Shown piece by piece: positions 32,724 to 39,224 of a DNA stretch of 41,360 nt. Under the pieces are notes generated by a model that did not search any database, was not told the origin of the DNA, and was given only the letters and a program-made list of their open reading frames with translations. Position 1 is the first letter of the stretch; each line of letters opens with the position of its first letter. Both the position numbers and the translations under genes were made by a program. Origin of the DNA: an uncultured Oscillospiraceae bacterium (GTDB lineage Bacteria; Bacillota; Clostridia; Oscillospirales; Oscillospiraceae); contig CANQYW010000015.1 of assembly GCA_947628185.1 (NCBI GenBank), forward strand, positions 1 through 41,360. Direction: 5' to 3'.

Positions 32724-33410
32724 CTATTTTATCTTCGCCGCGAAGACCAATGCGCCGCCGCACTTGCCGGCGGCTATGCCATCCTCTCCCCGGTAGAGCT
32801 CTATCTCGTCCCCGAGCCTCGTCTCCCGGGCGAAGTTTATGGTGAATTCCCCGGCGGTCTCAAGGCCCAGCACGTCCATGGCCATGTCCGCGTAGCGGCA
32901 GTTATTTGTGTGCTGATTGCCGTCCAGGTCCTCCGCCGTCACGATGTGTTTTTTCACGAAACTGAGCTCCTTCGGCCGCACCCGCTCTATGCCCTCGGGT
33001 ATCGCCAGGCGCTGGGTGTACTCCCCCTTGAACCTCAGTTCCGTCTGCTCCACCCGGCGGGTGGTGAAATTGAGCACGCACCACTCGCTGGTGGCGAGGA
33101 CCAGCTCATTTCCATCGGAGTCCAGGATGTAGAAGTCCCTATTAAAAATACGGCTGGTGGTCTGGCGGGGGTATGTGACGAGACGGCAGTCCTCCCCGGG
33201 CCTGGGCTCCCGGAGGAGCCGCACCTTTATCTTCATCACCACCCAGATGTAGTTCTGGGAGAGCAGCGCCTCGAAACCCAGGCCCTCCCGCTCCGCGTGG
33301 TTCCCGGCGGCGTCCTGGAACGCCCGCAGGAGAGTGCTCATCTTGACGCGCCCCTCCGCCGTGAAGTCCCCGGGGCCTAAGTCCAGGGGCATCTCATACT
33401 TAATTAGCAT
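32724..33410 (-). CDS. Acyl-ACP thioesterase (FatA/FatB family)
   Basis: A 228-aa soluble thioesterase with two hot-dog domains. It releases free fatty acids from acyl carrier protein. The N-terminal domain has MSTLLRAFQDAAGNHAE and YIWVVMKIKVRL, and RDFYILDSDGNELVLATSEWCVLN precedes the second domain. The catalytic region DLDGNQHTNNCRYADM (residues 161-176) shows the family's D-x-N-x-H arrangement (163-167). Length fits bacterial members of PF01643. It is monocistronic, behind its own promoter and ahead of a strong terminator. Confidence 0.92.
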   Translation of the reverse strand: MLIKYEMPLDLGPGDFTAEGRVKMSTLLRAFQDAAGNHAEREGLGFEALLSQNYIWVVMKIKVRLLREPRPGEDCRLVTYPRQTTSRIFNRDFYILDSDGNELVLATSEWCVLNFTTRRVEQTELRFKGEYTQRLAIPEGIERVRPKELSFVKKHIVTAEDLDGNQHTNNCRYADMAMDVLGLETAGEFTINFARETRLGDEIELYRGEDGIAAGKCGGALVFAAKIK

Positions 33411-33443
33411 CCGCGTTCACTTCCTTGCGATTAGATATTGCCC

Positions 33444-33472
33444 ATTATATACTCACCGGGTCTTTTTCGCAA
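33444..33472 (-). promoter_or_regulatory. Thioesterase promoter
   Basis: On the minus strand TTGCGA (33472-33467), 17-bp spacer, TATAAT (33449-33444), about 34 bases ahead of the start. Its -35 is only 7 bases from that of the divergent promoter. Confidence 0.7.
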
Positions 33473-33479
33473 GCCCGTC

Positions 33480-33508
33480 TTGTTTTTCACGGCGGCCCGT
33501 TGTATAAT
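33480..33508 (+). promoter_or_regulatory. Promoter of the Cys-rich/methyltransferase operon
   Basis: TTGTTT (33480-33485), 17-bp spacer, TATAAT (33503-33508). It is followed by AGGAGGG and the GTG start at 33540. Confidence 0.65.
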
Positions 33509-33539
33509 TTAGGCAGAAATTTTTTAGGAGGGACGCGAA

Positions 33540-33836
33540 GTGACGTCGATCCTCATTGATGGCCCCTGCGATGTCAGCAACGTGGCGGACTGCAAGATCA
33601 CGTGCCGCGTCTGCGGTCTCTGTCCTGAGACCGGGGAGGTGGAGTCCATACGTATCAGGTTCCTCCGCAACACCCGGCGTCTGGCGGACGCGCCCTATTT
33701 CTACCCCGCGTCCTACTCCTGCCCCCGCGCCGACGCCCAGGGCTGTGCGTCCCGGGGCGAGGGCGGCGGGAATTGCCCGGTATTTTTGGGCTCCGTCAGC
33801 ACTTTTGACATCTCCCAGTGGGTATCGGGAAGGTAG
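33540..33836 (+). CDS. Cys-rich small protein, paralogue 1
   Basis: A 98-aa protein with eight Cys (10, 18, 22, 25, 28, 61, 69, 79). The start is GTG with AGGAGGG 7 bases upstream. The core GLCPETGEVESIRIRF, then a tyrosine-rich PYFYPASYSCP, then GC and NCPVF, is repeated in the next gene. An extra N-terminal cluster, CKITCRVC, gives a possible zinc or iron-sulfur site. There is no signal peptide or membrane segment. I do not recognise the family. It is the first gene of an operon ending in an RNA methyltransferase, so a link to RNA modification or metal binding is possible but unproven. Confidence 0.75.
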   Translation: MTSILIDGPCDVSNVADCKITCRVCGLCPETGEVESIRIRFLRNTRRLADAPYFYPASYSCPRADAQGCASRGEGGGNCPVFLGSVSTFDISQWVSGR

Positions 33837-33846
33837 GTGGACGCAT

Positions 33847-34077
33847 ATGTCAATGGACGAGGTACTGTACCACACCGTGGGTTTCTGCCCGGAGACCGGG
33901 GAGCTCAACTCCATCCGTGTGACTCTCCGCCGCACCGTGATCTTGAGGCGCGGCACGCCGAGATACTACCCCACGGGCTACACCTGCCCCCTGGCGGAGA
34001 ACTGCGGCTGCCCCCACTTCAACTCCGAGACCGACGGCTGTCCCGTGTACACGGCCCTGGCGGAGAAACTGCGCTGA
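33847..34077 (+). CDS. Cys-rich small protein, paralogue 2
   Basis: A 76-aa protein with Cys at 14, 47, 53, 55 and 65. It aligns with the preceding gene over GFCPETGELNSIRVTL, PRYYPTGYTCP, CGCP and DGCPVY but lacks the N-terminal CxxxCxxC cluster. The ATG at 33847 has AGGTGG 6 bases upstream, overlapping the end of paralogue 1. The pairing indicates an ancient tandem duplication: identity is limited to motif positions. Four Cys in conserved spacing suggest a zinc-stabilised fold. Function unknown. Confidence 0.75.
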   Translation: MSMDEVLYHTVGFCPETGELNSIRVTLRRTVILRRGTPRYYPTGYTCPLAENCGCPHFNSETDGCPVYTALAEKLR

Positions 34078-34101
34078 CACGCGCCCCGAAGGAGACAGGA
34101 T

Positions 34102-34926
34102 ATGAGGATCATCGAGGTATCCGACCTTAACGCCCCGGAGCTGGCGCCCTACGCCCGCCTCACCGAGGCGCAGCTCAGAAATAGGAAGTCCCCGGAGGAG
34201 GGCATCTTCATAGCGGAGAGCCCGAAGGTCATAAAAGTCGCCCTGGAGGCGGGTCTCACGCCCGTCTCCATGCTCATGGAGCGCCGCCACATCGAGGGCG
34301 ACGCCGCCGGCGTCCTGGCCCTTGGCGGAAACATCCCGGTCTACACAGGTCCCAGGGAACTTCTCTCGTCCCTCACGGGCTACACGTTGACGAGAGGGGT
34401 CCTCTGCGCCATGCTCCGCCCCGCGCCGCCGGACATCAGGGAGCTCTGCCGTGGCGCCCGGCGTCTCGCGGTGCTGGAGGGCGTGGTGGACGCCACAAAT
34501 ATAGGTGCCATCTTCCGCTCCGCCGCGGCGCTGGGGATAGACGGTGCCCTCCTCACCGAGACCTGCTGCGACCCCTTGAACCGCCGGGCCGTGCGGGTCA
34601 GCATGGGGACCGTCTTCAAGATCCCCTGGTGCTATATATCCCCCTGGCCGGAGCCGGGATTGGGGGAGCTCCGGGCGCTGGGTTTCCGCACTGCCGCTAT
34701 GGCCCTCTCCGGGGATTCCGTCAGTGTGGACGACCCCAGGCTCAAAGCGGAGCCGAAACTTGCCATAGTCCTGGGGGCGGAGGGCGACGGCCTCTCCCGG
34801 GAGACCATCGCCCGGTGCGACTACACGGTGAAGATCCCCATGTCCCGGGGAGTGGACTCATTGAACGTAGCCGCCGCCAGCGCCCTGGCATTCTGGGAAC
34901 TGCGCATTGGGGCCGTTAAAGGATGA
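34102..34926 (+). CDS. TrmH/SpoU-family RNA 2'-O-methyltransferase
   Basis: A 274-aa SPOUT methyltransferase. The N-terminal substrate-binding domain is followed by the SpoU core: LEGVVDATNIGAIFRSAAALGIDG (motif 1), LAIVLGAEGDGLSRE (motif 2) and KIPMSRGVDSLNVAAASALAFWE (motif 3 with the knot that binds S-adenosylmethionine). It probably methylates a ribose 2'-OH in tRNA or 23S rRNA; the exact site cannot be told. AAGGAGA lies 8 bases upstream, and the gene ends the Cys-rich operon before a terminator. Confidence 0.93.
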   Translation: MRIIEVSDLNAPELAPYARLTEAQLRNRKSPEEGIFIAESPKVIKVALEAGLTPVSMLMERRHIEGDAAGVLALGGNIPVYTGPRELLSSLTGYTLTRGVLCAMLRPAPPDIRELCRGARRLAVLEGVVDATNIGAIFRSAAALGIDGALLTETCCDPLNRRAVRVSMGTVFKIPWCYISPWPEPGLGELRALGFRTAAMALSGDSVSVDDPRLKAEPKLAIVLGAEGDGLSRETIARCDYTVKIPMSRGVDSLNVAAASALAFWELRIGAVKG

Positions 34927-34939
34927 CAGACGCAAAGCA

Positions 34940-34981
34940 AGAGGGACATGGTACGCAGATAGGCGGTCATGTCCCTCTTTT
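34940..34981 (+). terminator. Terminator after the methyltransferase gene
   Basis: AGAGGGACATG (34940-34950) pairs with CATGTCCCTCT (34968-34978), followed by TTT. It marks the left edge of the AT-richer insert. Confidence 0.85.
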
Positions 34982-35000
34982 CAGTCAAGCAAGCAGGATG

Positions 35001-35492
35001 TCAGCGAAGTATTTTTTTGAAAGAAGATAGTTCCCCGCGATAACGGAAACTGTGTCCGTTTGGATTTTCTCCCACTATCTGCATCCCCAGTTTCTGGGCA
35101 ATCCGTTGGGAATTGGAATTATGCTTGTTGATATACGCCTCTGCATACTCTATGTTTTTCGGGATGATGTTGCTGACGTATTTCAAAAAGTGATAAAACA
35201 GGAGTGTCCGCTGATACTCTGGTACAATTTCGACTTCTTCGAGCAGCACAATGTTTTTGTTGATACTATACTGAAAATACCCTGCTAAAGTTTCGCCAAC
35301 ATACATCAGAAGGATTTTCATCTCTTTGATTTGCTCCGACATCATATAGGACAGCCAAATTTTCATGTCTTCCTCGTAGCTGTCGCCCGTCGGCGCTATT
35401 TTATCCATATTCGTGGATAGGATATGAAACATTTGCGGCAAAATAACTTCTGATTTCATCGGGTCAAAATCACAAAATGAAACTTTAGCCAT
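35001..35492 (-). CDS. GNAT-family N-acetyltransferase
   Basis: A 163-aa acetyltransferase of the GNAT fold. Evidence: MKILLMYVGETLAGYFQYSIN (strands 2-4), LLEEVEIVPEYQRTLLFYHFLKYV (acetyl-CoA region, though the Q/RxxGxG/A loop is degenerate), and AYINKHNSNSQRIAQKLGMQIVGENPNGHSFRYRG at the C-terminus. I chose ATG 35492 (MAKVSF) because TGGAGGTG is well placed. Base composition is clearly lower in GC than the flanking genes, suggesting transfer. The substrate is unknown. Confidence 0.8.
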   Translation of the reverse strand: MAKVSFCDFDPMKSEVILPQMFHILSTNMDKIAPTGDSYEEDMKIWLSYMMSEQIKEMKILLMYVGETLAGYFQYSINKNIVLLEEVEIVPEYQRTLLFYHFLKYVSNIIPKNIEYAEAYINKHNSNSQRIAQKLGMQIVGENPNGHSFRYRGELSSFKKILR

Positions 35493-35550
35493 AGGCACCT
35501 CCACAAATTCCATTCAAAAAGTATCGATTTTCGGCTAATTTGGCAAACAT

Positions 35551-35579
35551 ATTTTATCAAATTCCTCCCAAAGTTGCAA
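35551..35579 (-). promoter_or_regulatory. Acetyltransferase promoter
   Basis: On the minus strand TTGCAA (35579-35574), 17-bp spacer, TAAAAT (35556-35551), about 60 bases before the start. Confidence 0.65.
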
Positions 35580-35590
35580 CCACTTTTACC

Positions 35591-35631
35591 AAAAAAGACC
35601 CCGGGCGAGTCGAAACTCTCCCGAGGTCTTT
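35591..35631 (-). terminator. Terminator between the XRE regulator and acetyltransferase genes
   Basis: On the minus strand AAAGACCTCGGG (35631-35620) pairs with CCCGGGGTCTTT (35605-35594), followed by further T (TTTTTT in total). The rest of this 224-base gap (35632-35716) shows no gene or motif I can support. Confidence 0.8.
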
Positions 35632-35716
35632 GCATCACGTTTACAAGGCCATAATTTAATGTTTTTTCTGGCGGCATGTGCACCGAAAAAAGCACAAATC
35701 CTTACATAGCCTATAT

Positions 35717-35938
35717 TCATTTCTCGTGTGCCTCCCTCTTAACGTATCTGATTTCTATGTCGTACCCCATAGCCTCAACGAGCCTCACGAACATCCCGTT
35801 TACAATGTCCCCTGAGTTTAAGAGCCTATTGGCGTACTGAGGACTTGTCCCGGCTTTAACAGCCATTTCGGCCTGCGTCATGTCCTCGTCAATGAGTAGC
35901 TTGCGAATGTCTTTCTTAACGTCGCTTTTCAGCATCAT
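35717..35938 (-). CDS. Small XRE-family helix-turn-helix regulator
   Basis: A 73-aa protein that is almost entirely a Cro/CI-type helix-turn-helix: DIRKLLIDEDMTQAEMAVKAGTSPQYANRLLNSG, then a phage-repressor-like VRLVEAMGYDIEIRYV. The start lies in an ATG-ATG-ATG run directly after AGGAGG; the middle ATG is used here, and 35935 is equally possible. It has its own consensus promoter and direct-repeat operator (35949-35995), typical of autoregulated antitoxins or element repressors. It is downstream of the 155-aa unknown gene, the order of toxin-first modules. Confidence 0.88.
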   Translation of the reverse strand: MMLKSDVKKDIRKLLIDEDMTQAEMAVKAGTSPQYANRLLNSGDIVNGMFVRLVEAMGYDIEIRYVKREAHEK

Positions 35939-35948
35939 CATCACCTCC

Positions 35949-35995
35949 TTGTTTGCACTTGTTTGCACTATATCACAATCAGTTTAAGTTGTCAA
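35949..35995 (-). promoter_or_regulatory. XRE gene promoter with tandem 10-bp direct repeats
   Basis: On the minus strand TTGACA (35995-35990), 17-bp spacer, TATAGT (35972-35967). Immediately downstream are two exact head-to-tail copies of GTGCAAACAA (35968-35959 and 35958-35949), overlapping the transcription start and abutting the Shine-Dalgarno site. The -35 lies inside the 3' end of the upstream gene. The repeats are probably the regulator's own operator. Confidence 0.8.
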
Positions 35996-36451
35996 CCTTA
36001 TTGTGCTATAATTTTGACTTTTTTGTTTTAGCGGCGATTTTGAGGACTGACTTTTCCCAGAAAAAACCGCCACCCCGGAGGGTGGCGGTCGCATGTCATA
36101 TGATTCTTTGTTAACATGGTGTCTCGGGTCGAGCCGTAGGACTACAAACTGTCCGTTCTCTATTGTCCCATGTATGTGGAACACTTGCGTTATGCCGTAG
36201 TGTGTGACCTGATTCCCATTAAACGTATCGTTTGGGTCGGACTCCCGCTCGTAACGCTGCTTCACTTGCTGAGACGTGAGCTGGGAGACGATGTCTAAGA
36301 ACTTTTGAAGGTCCCTTATCTGAGCCGTGTTCAAATCATTAAAGGTATATCCGTTCTGGAGCTTATACTTGAAACACAGCGTAAAGGGTAGAGATAGGTG
36401 ACTTGTTAGCTTAGTCGCCTTTTGCAAGGCACCCTTCGTTAGTTTCCCCAT
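35984..36451 (-). CDS. Uncharacterised 155-aa protein, possible toxin-like partner of the XRE regulator
   Basis: A basic protein with an N-terminal KLTKGALQKATKLTSHLSLPFTL, a middle helix LRDLQKFLD-like, and a compact FHIHGTIENGQFVVLRLDPRHHV segment near residue 95-117 that recalls beta-hairpins of small nuclease/toxin folds. The C-terminus is Ser/Lys-rich and may be disordered. No signal or membrane segment. The family is not recognised. Its ATG overlaps the stop of a very short frame (TAATG), and its end holds the promoter of the XRE gene. The toxin idea rests on gene order and the autoregulated neighbour only. Confidence 0.6.
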   Translation of the reverse strand: MGKLTKGALQKATKLTSHLSLPFTLCFKYKLQNGYTFNDLNTAQIRDLQKFLDIVSQLTSQQVKQRYERESDPNDTFNGNQVTHYGITQVFHIHGTIENGQFVVLRLDPRHHVNKESYDMRPPPSGVAVFSGKSQSSKSPLKQKSQNYSTIRLTT

Positions 36452-36528
36452 TAGGCATCTCCACCTGAATAGATGCTACGGTAATATTCCGCCATGTCCT
36501 CGGGAGAAATCCTGCGCCCGCCGCGCAC
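36451..36528 (-). pseudogene. Very short coupled frame, probably the remnant of a truncated gene
   Basis: A 25-codon frame from GTG 36528, VRGGRRISPEDMAEYYRSIYSGGDA, ends in TAA that shares a base with the next gene's ATG. It looks like the C-terminal end of a normal protein (SPEDMAEYYR helix) rather than random sequence, and its start has only a poor site. An inner ATG would give 14 codons. It may be a leader peptide for translational coupling or the stump of a gene cut at the island junction. Confidence 0.4.
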
Positions 36529-36534
36529 GTTCCC

Positions 36535-36564
36535 CCCTGTCGGGAAAAGCCGACAGGGCTTTTT
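36535..36564. terminator. Hairpin downstream of rplT
   Basis: CCCTGTCGG (36535-36543) pairs with CCGACAGGG (36550-36558). The T-run (CTTTTTC) lies on the plus-strand side, whereas on the minus strand, downstream of rplT, it is followed by GGGAAC rather than T. It may once have been the rplT terminator, with its U-tract lost at the insertion junction. Confidence 0.6.
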
Positions 36565-36575
36565 CGACAGTCAGC

Positions 36576-36929
36576 TTAGAGGGCTGCTTTGGCGACTGAG
36601 CAGAGCTCCGTGAAGGCCGCGGGGTTGTGGATGGCGGTCTCGGAGAGCATCTTGCGGTTCATGTCCACGCCCGCCAGCTTGAGGCCGTGCATGAAGGTGG
36701 AGTAGTTCATGCCGTTCATCTTGCAGGCCGCGGAGATACGGGTGATCCAGAGCTTGCGGAAATCGCGCTTTCTCTGCTTGCGGCCGATATATGCGTAGGT
36801 CAGGGACTTCATAACGGCCTGGTTGGCCATCTTGAAGTGCTTGGACTTGGCGCCCCAATAGCCCTTCGCGAGCTTGAGGACTTTATTTCTTCTCTTGCGC
36901 GTCATCATCGCGCCCTTGATTCTTGCCAT
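36576..36929 (-). CDS. rplT: 50S ribosomal protein L20
   Basis: A 117-aa basic protein, normal length, starting [39 protein letters not shown], with [24 protein letters not shown] in the middle. It is an early 23S rRNA assembly protein and, in many bacteria, represses the infC-rpmI-rplT operon through the leader. It lies 15 bases after rpmI. Confidence 0.98.
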   Translation of the reverse strand: MARIKGAMMTRKRRNKVLKLAKGYWGAKSKHFKMANQAVMKSLTYAYIGRKQRKRDFRKLWITRISAACKMNGMNYSTFMHGLKLAGVDMNRKMLSETAIHNPAAFTELCSVAKAAL

Positions 36930-36944
36930 CTTCGGTAAACCTCC

Positions 36945-37142
36945 TTATTTGTACAGGATCATGCGCTTGATCGCCGCTTCGTTGGTGACATCGGCATAGG
37001 TTCCCTTGCGGAGGCCTCTCTTGCGCTTAGTCGTCTTTTTGTTGAGGATGTGGCTCTTGTATGCGTGGGCGCGTTTCACTTTGCCGTTCTTCGTGAGATT
37101 GAATCTCTTCTTCGCGCCGCTGTGGGTCTTGATCTTGGGCAT
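36945..37142 (-). CDS. rpmI: 50S ribosomal protein L35
   Basis: A 65-aa protein, [24 protein letters not shown], then [16 protein letters not shown], the complete L35 family pattern. The start MPKIKTHS at 37142 has GGAGAAACC upstream; a longer frame to 37190 adds a non-family extension. It sits between infC and rplT in the conserved operon, and the 106-base gap to infC holds no feature I can support. Confidence 0.98.
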   Translation of the reverse strand: MPKIKTHSGAKKRFNLTKNGKVKRAHAYKSHILNKKTTKRKRGLRKGTYADVTNEAAIKRMILYK

Positions 37143-37248
37143 CTTGGTTTCTCCTTCCGTTGATTTGCGGTCAATGCCGCTTATTAGCACGCGGCTCGCG
37201 CCGCGCGGAAATATACGAAATTATTTATATTATTTGCTATATCATATC

Positions 37249-37773
37249 TTATTTATTATTACTGGGCTTGGGCGAGAGGAAGAGGCTCATGTTCCGCCCC
37301 TCGAGTTTGGGCGCCTTGTCGATAGAGGCTATGTCCGCGCACTCGGCGGCGAAACGGGTCAACAGGTCCTCGCCGATGGAGGTGTGGGCCATCTCACGGC
37401 CGCGGAAACGCACAGAGACCTTGAGACGGTCCCCGTCCCTCAGGAACTTCTGTCCGTTGCGGAGTTTCACGTTGAAGTCGTTCTCGCCGATGTTGGGGGA
37501 CATGCGTATCTCCTTGATCTCAATGATACGCTGGTTGCGGCGGGCCTCCTTCTCGCGCTTCGTCTGCTCGAAACGGTACTTGCCGTAATCCATTATCCTG
37601 CACACCGGGGGCGTGGCGTTGGGGGAGATCTTGACGAGGTCAAGGCCCTTCTCAGCGGCGATCTCCAGCGCCTGGGACGCGGGCATGATGCCCATCTGGG
37701 CGCCGTCCACCCCAATGAGGCGGACTTCCCTATCGGTAATCTCCTCGTTTATCTGATGAGCCATGCTTGCGAT
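37249..37773 (-). CDS. infC: Translation initiation factor IF-3, probable AUC start codon
   Basis: A protein of 171-174 aa. The N-domain has NEEITDREVRLIGVDGAQMGI and APPVCRIMDYGKYRFEQ-like motif TPPVCRIMDYGKYRFE, followed by the linker EARRNQRIIEIKEIRMSPNI and C-domain FLRDGDRLKVSVRFRGREMAHTSIGEDLL. The first ATG (37764) lies 15-17 bases after GGAGGTG, too far. The ATC at 37773, in frame, lies 9 bases after GGAGG. IF-3 genes characteristically start at AUU/AUC so that IF-3 represses its own translation, so ATC is chosen. Confidence 0.93.
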   Translation of the reverse strand: MASMAHQINEEITDREVRLIGVDGAQMGIMPASQALEIAAEKGLDLVKISPNATPPVCRIMDYGKYRFEQTKREKEARRNQRIIEIKEIRMSPNIGENDFNVKLRNGQKFLRDGDRLKVSVRFRGREMAHTSIGEDLLTRFAAECADIASIDKAPKLEGRNMSLFLSPKPSNNK

Positions 37774-37836
37774 GGTAAAACACCTCCGAAAATAGACTGC
37801 CTGGATAACCGGGCTTTAATCATACAAGACGCAAAC

Positions 37837-37867
37837 AAAAAGCACGGACGCAAAACGGCATCCGTGC
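37837..37867 (-). terminator. Attenuator in the infC-rpmI-rplT leader (L20-leader type)
   Basis: On the minus strand GCACGGATGC (37867-37858) pairs with GCGTCCGTGC (37851-37842, one G-T pair), followed by TTTTTG. It lies about 65 bases before infC and within a leader of about 190 nt, matching the premature-termination control of this operon by L20 in Firmicutes. Confidence 0.8.
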
Positions 37868-37966
37868 AAAGCGAGGGCACACTGGCCCTATCTTTCCATG
37901 TTGACCGGCAGCGCAGCCGCTGACGGTGAGGACGGGGACGCCGTTCCTTCTTTGTTTTGCGTGACG

Positions 37967-37995
37967 ATTATAGCAGACTTTTACCCGGCTGTCAA
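37967..37995 (-). promoter_or_regulatory. infC operon promoter
   Basis: On the minus strand TTGACA (37995-37990), 17-bp spacer, TATAAT (37972-37967): both boxes perfect. An AGGAAT/ATTCCT inverted repeat (37995-38012) touches the -35 box and the stop region of the upstream gene. Confidence 0.9.
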
Positions 37996-38013
37996 GGAAT
38001 TTTTTTATTCCTC

Positions 38014-39105
38014 TCAGGCCCGGGCCGGGGAGGGCTCAGGCCCCGCTGGCGGCTCCTCCTCATGAGCCCCGGCGCGGCCCCCGATCCTGTTCTTCTGGCG
38101 GTAGAGCTTGCGCCTTATGCGTCTGAAGTTCCTCTCGGCCACGTGGTAGAGCTTAAACTTCACGGGCTTGAAGGGGATGTACACCTCCCCGATGTACTCC
38201 ACGAGCTGGGTGCCGAAACCTGTCTTAAACCTGTATAGGCCGTTATCCGCCCCTATGCGGCCGGGGGAACCGCCGAAACTGTAGACCTCCAGGCCCCTAT
38301 CCACCGCGTTCTCTATCATCCGCCACTGGAGGAGGTAGTTCGCCATGGTGTTCCTGTGCTGGCCGCCGCTGGCGCCGTAGAGATACCAGGCCTTGTTGCC
38401 GTATGTGATTATGAGCGCCGCAGAGACTATGCTATCCTCATAAAACGCGCCGTAGAGCTCCGCGTGGCTGCCCATCCGGGTCATGAGCCGCTCGAAGTAC
38501 TCCCTGGAGCGGGGTATGAAACCGTCCCGGCGGGCGGTCTCCTCCATGAGCTCGCAGAAGAGGCCCAAATCCGAGAGGCCGAGCCTCCGCACCTCCACGC
38601 CGTGCCTCATGGCGAGGCGTATATTGTACCTCGTCTTCTTCCCGAAACTTGCGAAGACCTCCTCCTTCGTGCGGCCGTCAATGAAGAGCTCGTAGTTGTG
38701 CCGGGCCTGGATCTCCTCGTCGTATGTGAGTGCTGAGCTATTTATCTCGTAGCCCAGCTTTTTGGCGATGCCTGAGAAACGCTCGTCGCCCACCCGGACG
38801 CAGGGCTCCATGCGCACGACGAAGGCGTCGTACTTATCCCCCAGGGCCTTTATTTCGCCCGTCAATTTCTCCAATGTATCTGCGTCGTACACGTCGCAGA
38901 CGGGCCCCCGGGGCACGTACATCATGTTCCCGAAAAATGGTATCCTCCGAATGAGGACGCTGGCCGCGCCCCGGAGCTCCCCCTCCGGCCCCCGGACGGT
39001 TATGAACTCGCTCTTCCAGTTGCTCTTGACAGCCGCCCACTCCTCCGACTGCTGGAAGTGGCAGAACTTGCTTGACGACAGAAATGATGTGTATTTATCT
39101 TCCAT
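38014..39105 (-). CDS. FemABX-family aminoacyltransferase
   Basis: A 363-aa protein with two GNAT-like halves, as in FemA/FemX/MurM enzymes that add amino acids from aminoacyl-tRNA to lipid II in cell-wall bridge formation. Family features: FHFQQSEEWAAVK-like CHFQQSEEWAAV near residue 15, MYVPRGPVCDV, FASFGKKTRYNIRLAMRHGVEVRR, AWYLYGASGGQHRNTMANYLLQWRMIENAVDRGLEVYSFGG, and FKTGFGTQLVEYIGEVYIPF. The tail is Arg-rich then Glu/Pro/Ala. The specific amino acid cannot be told. It follows the amylase gene by 119 bases. Confidence 0.92.
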   Translation of the reverse strand: MEDKYTSFLSSSKFCHFQQSEEWAAVKSNWKSEFITVRGPEGELRGAASVLIRRIPFFGNMMYVPRGPVCDVYDADTLEKLTGEIKALGDKYDAFVVRMEPCVRVGDERFSGIAKKLGYEINSSALTYDEEIQARHNYELFIDGRTKEEVFASFGKKTRYNIRLAMRHGVEVRRLGLSDLGLFCELMEETARRDGFIPRSREYFERLMTRMGSHAELYGAFYEDSIVSAALIITYGNKAWYLYGASGGQHRNTMANYLLQWRMIENAVDRGLEVYSFGGSPGRIGADNGLYRFKTGFGTQLVEYIGEVYIPFKPVKFKLYHVAERNFRRIRRKLYRQKNRIGGRAGAHEEEPPAGPEPSPARA

Positions 39106-39131
39106 GGCGATTACCTCTTTTGCAAATATAG

Positions 39132-39180
39132 ATGCAGGCGCGATCTCTCATCTGCCACAAATGATAGACCACGCCTGCAT
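39132..39180. repeat. Long-range inverted repeat ahead of the FemABX gene
   Basis: ATGCAGGCG (39132-39140) and CGCCTGCAT (39172-39180) are perfect complements 31 bases apart. On the minus strand TATGCAGG occurs twice in succession just before and within one arm. It could be an operator, a weak terminator of the amylase gene or a leader structure; no T-run or specific RNA family is recognised. Confidence 0.5.
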
Positions 39181-39224
39181 ACTACCTGCATATGAAATAC
39201 ATCAGTTCTGCATCATTTTTATTT

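Noticed and set aside
34982-36560. Insert read as an insertion sequence or prophage
   Set aside because: No transposase, integrase, terminal inverted repeat or target duplication could be found.
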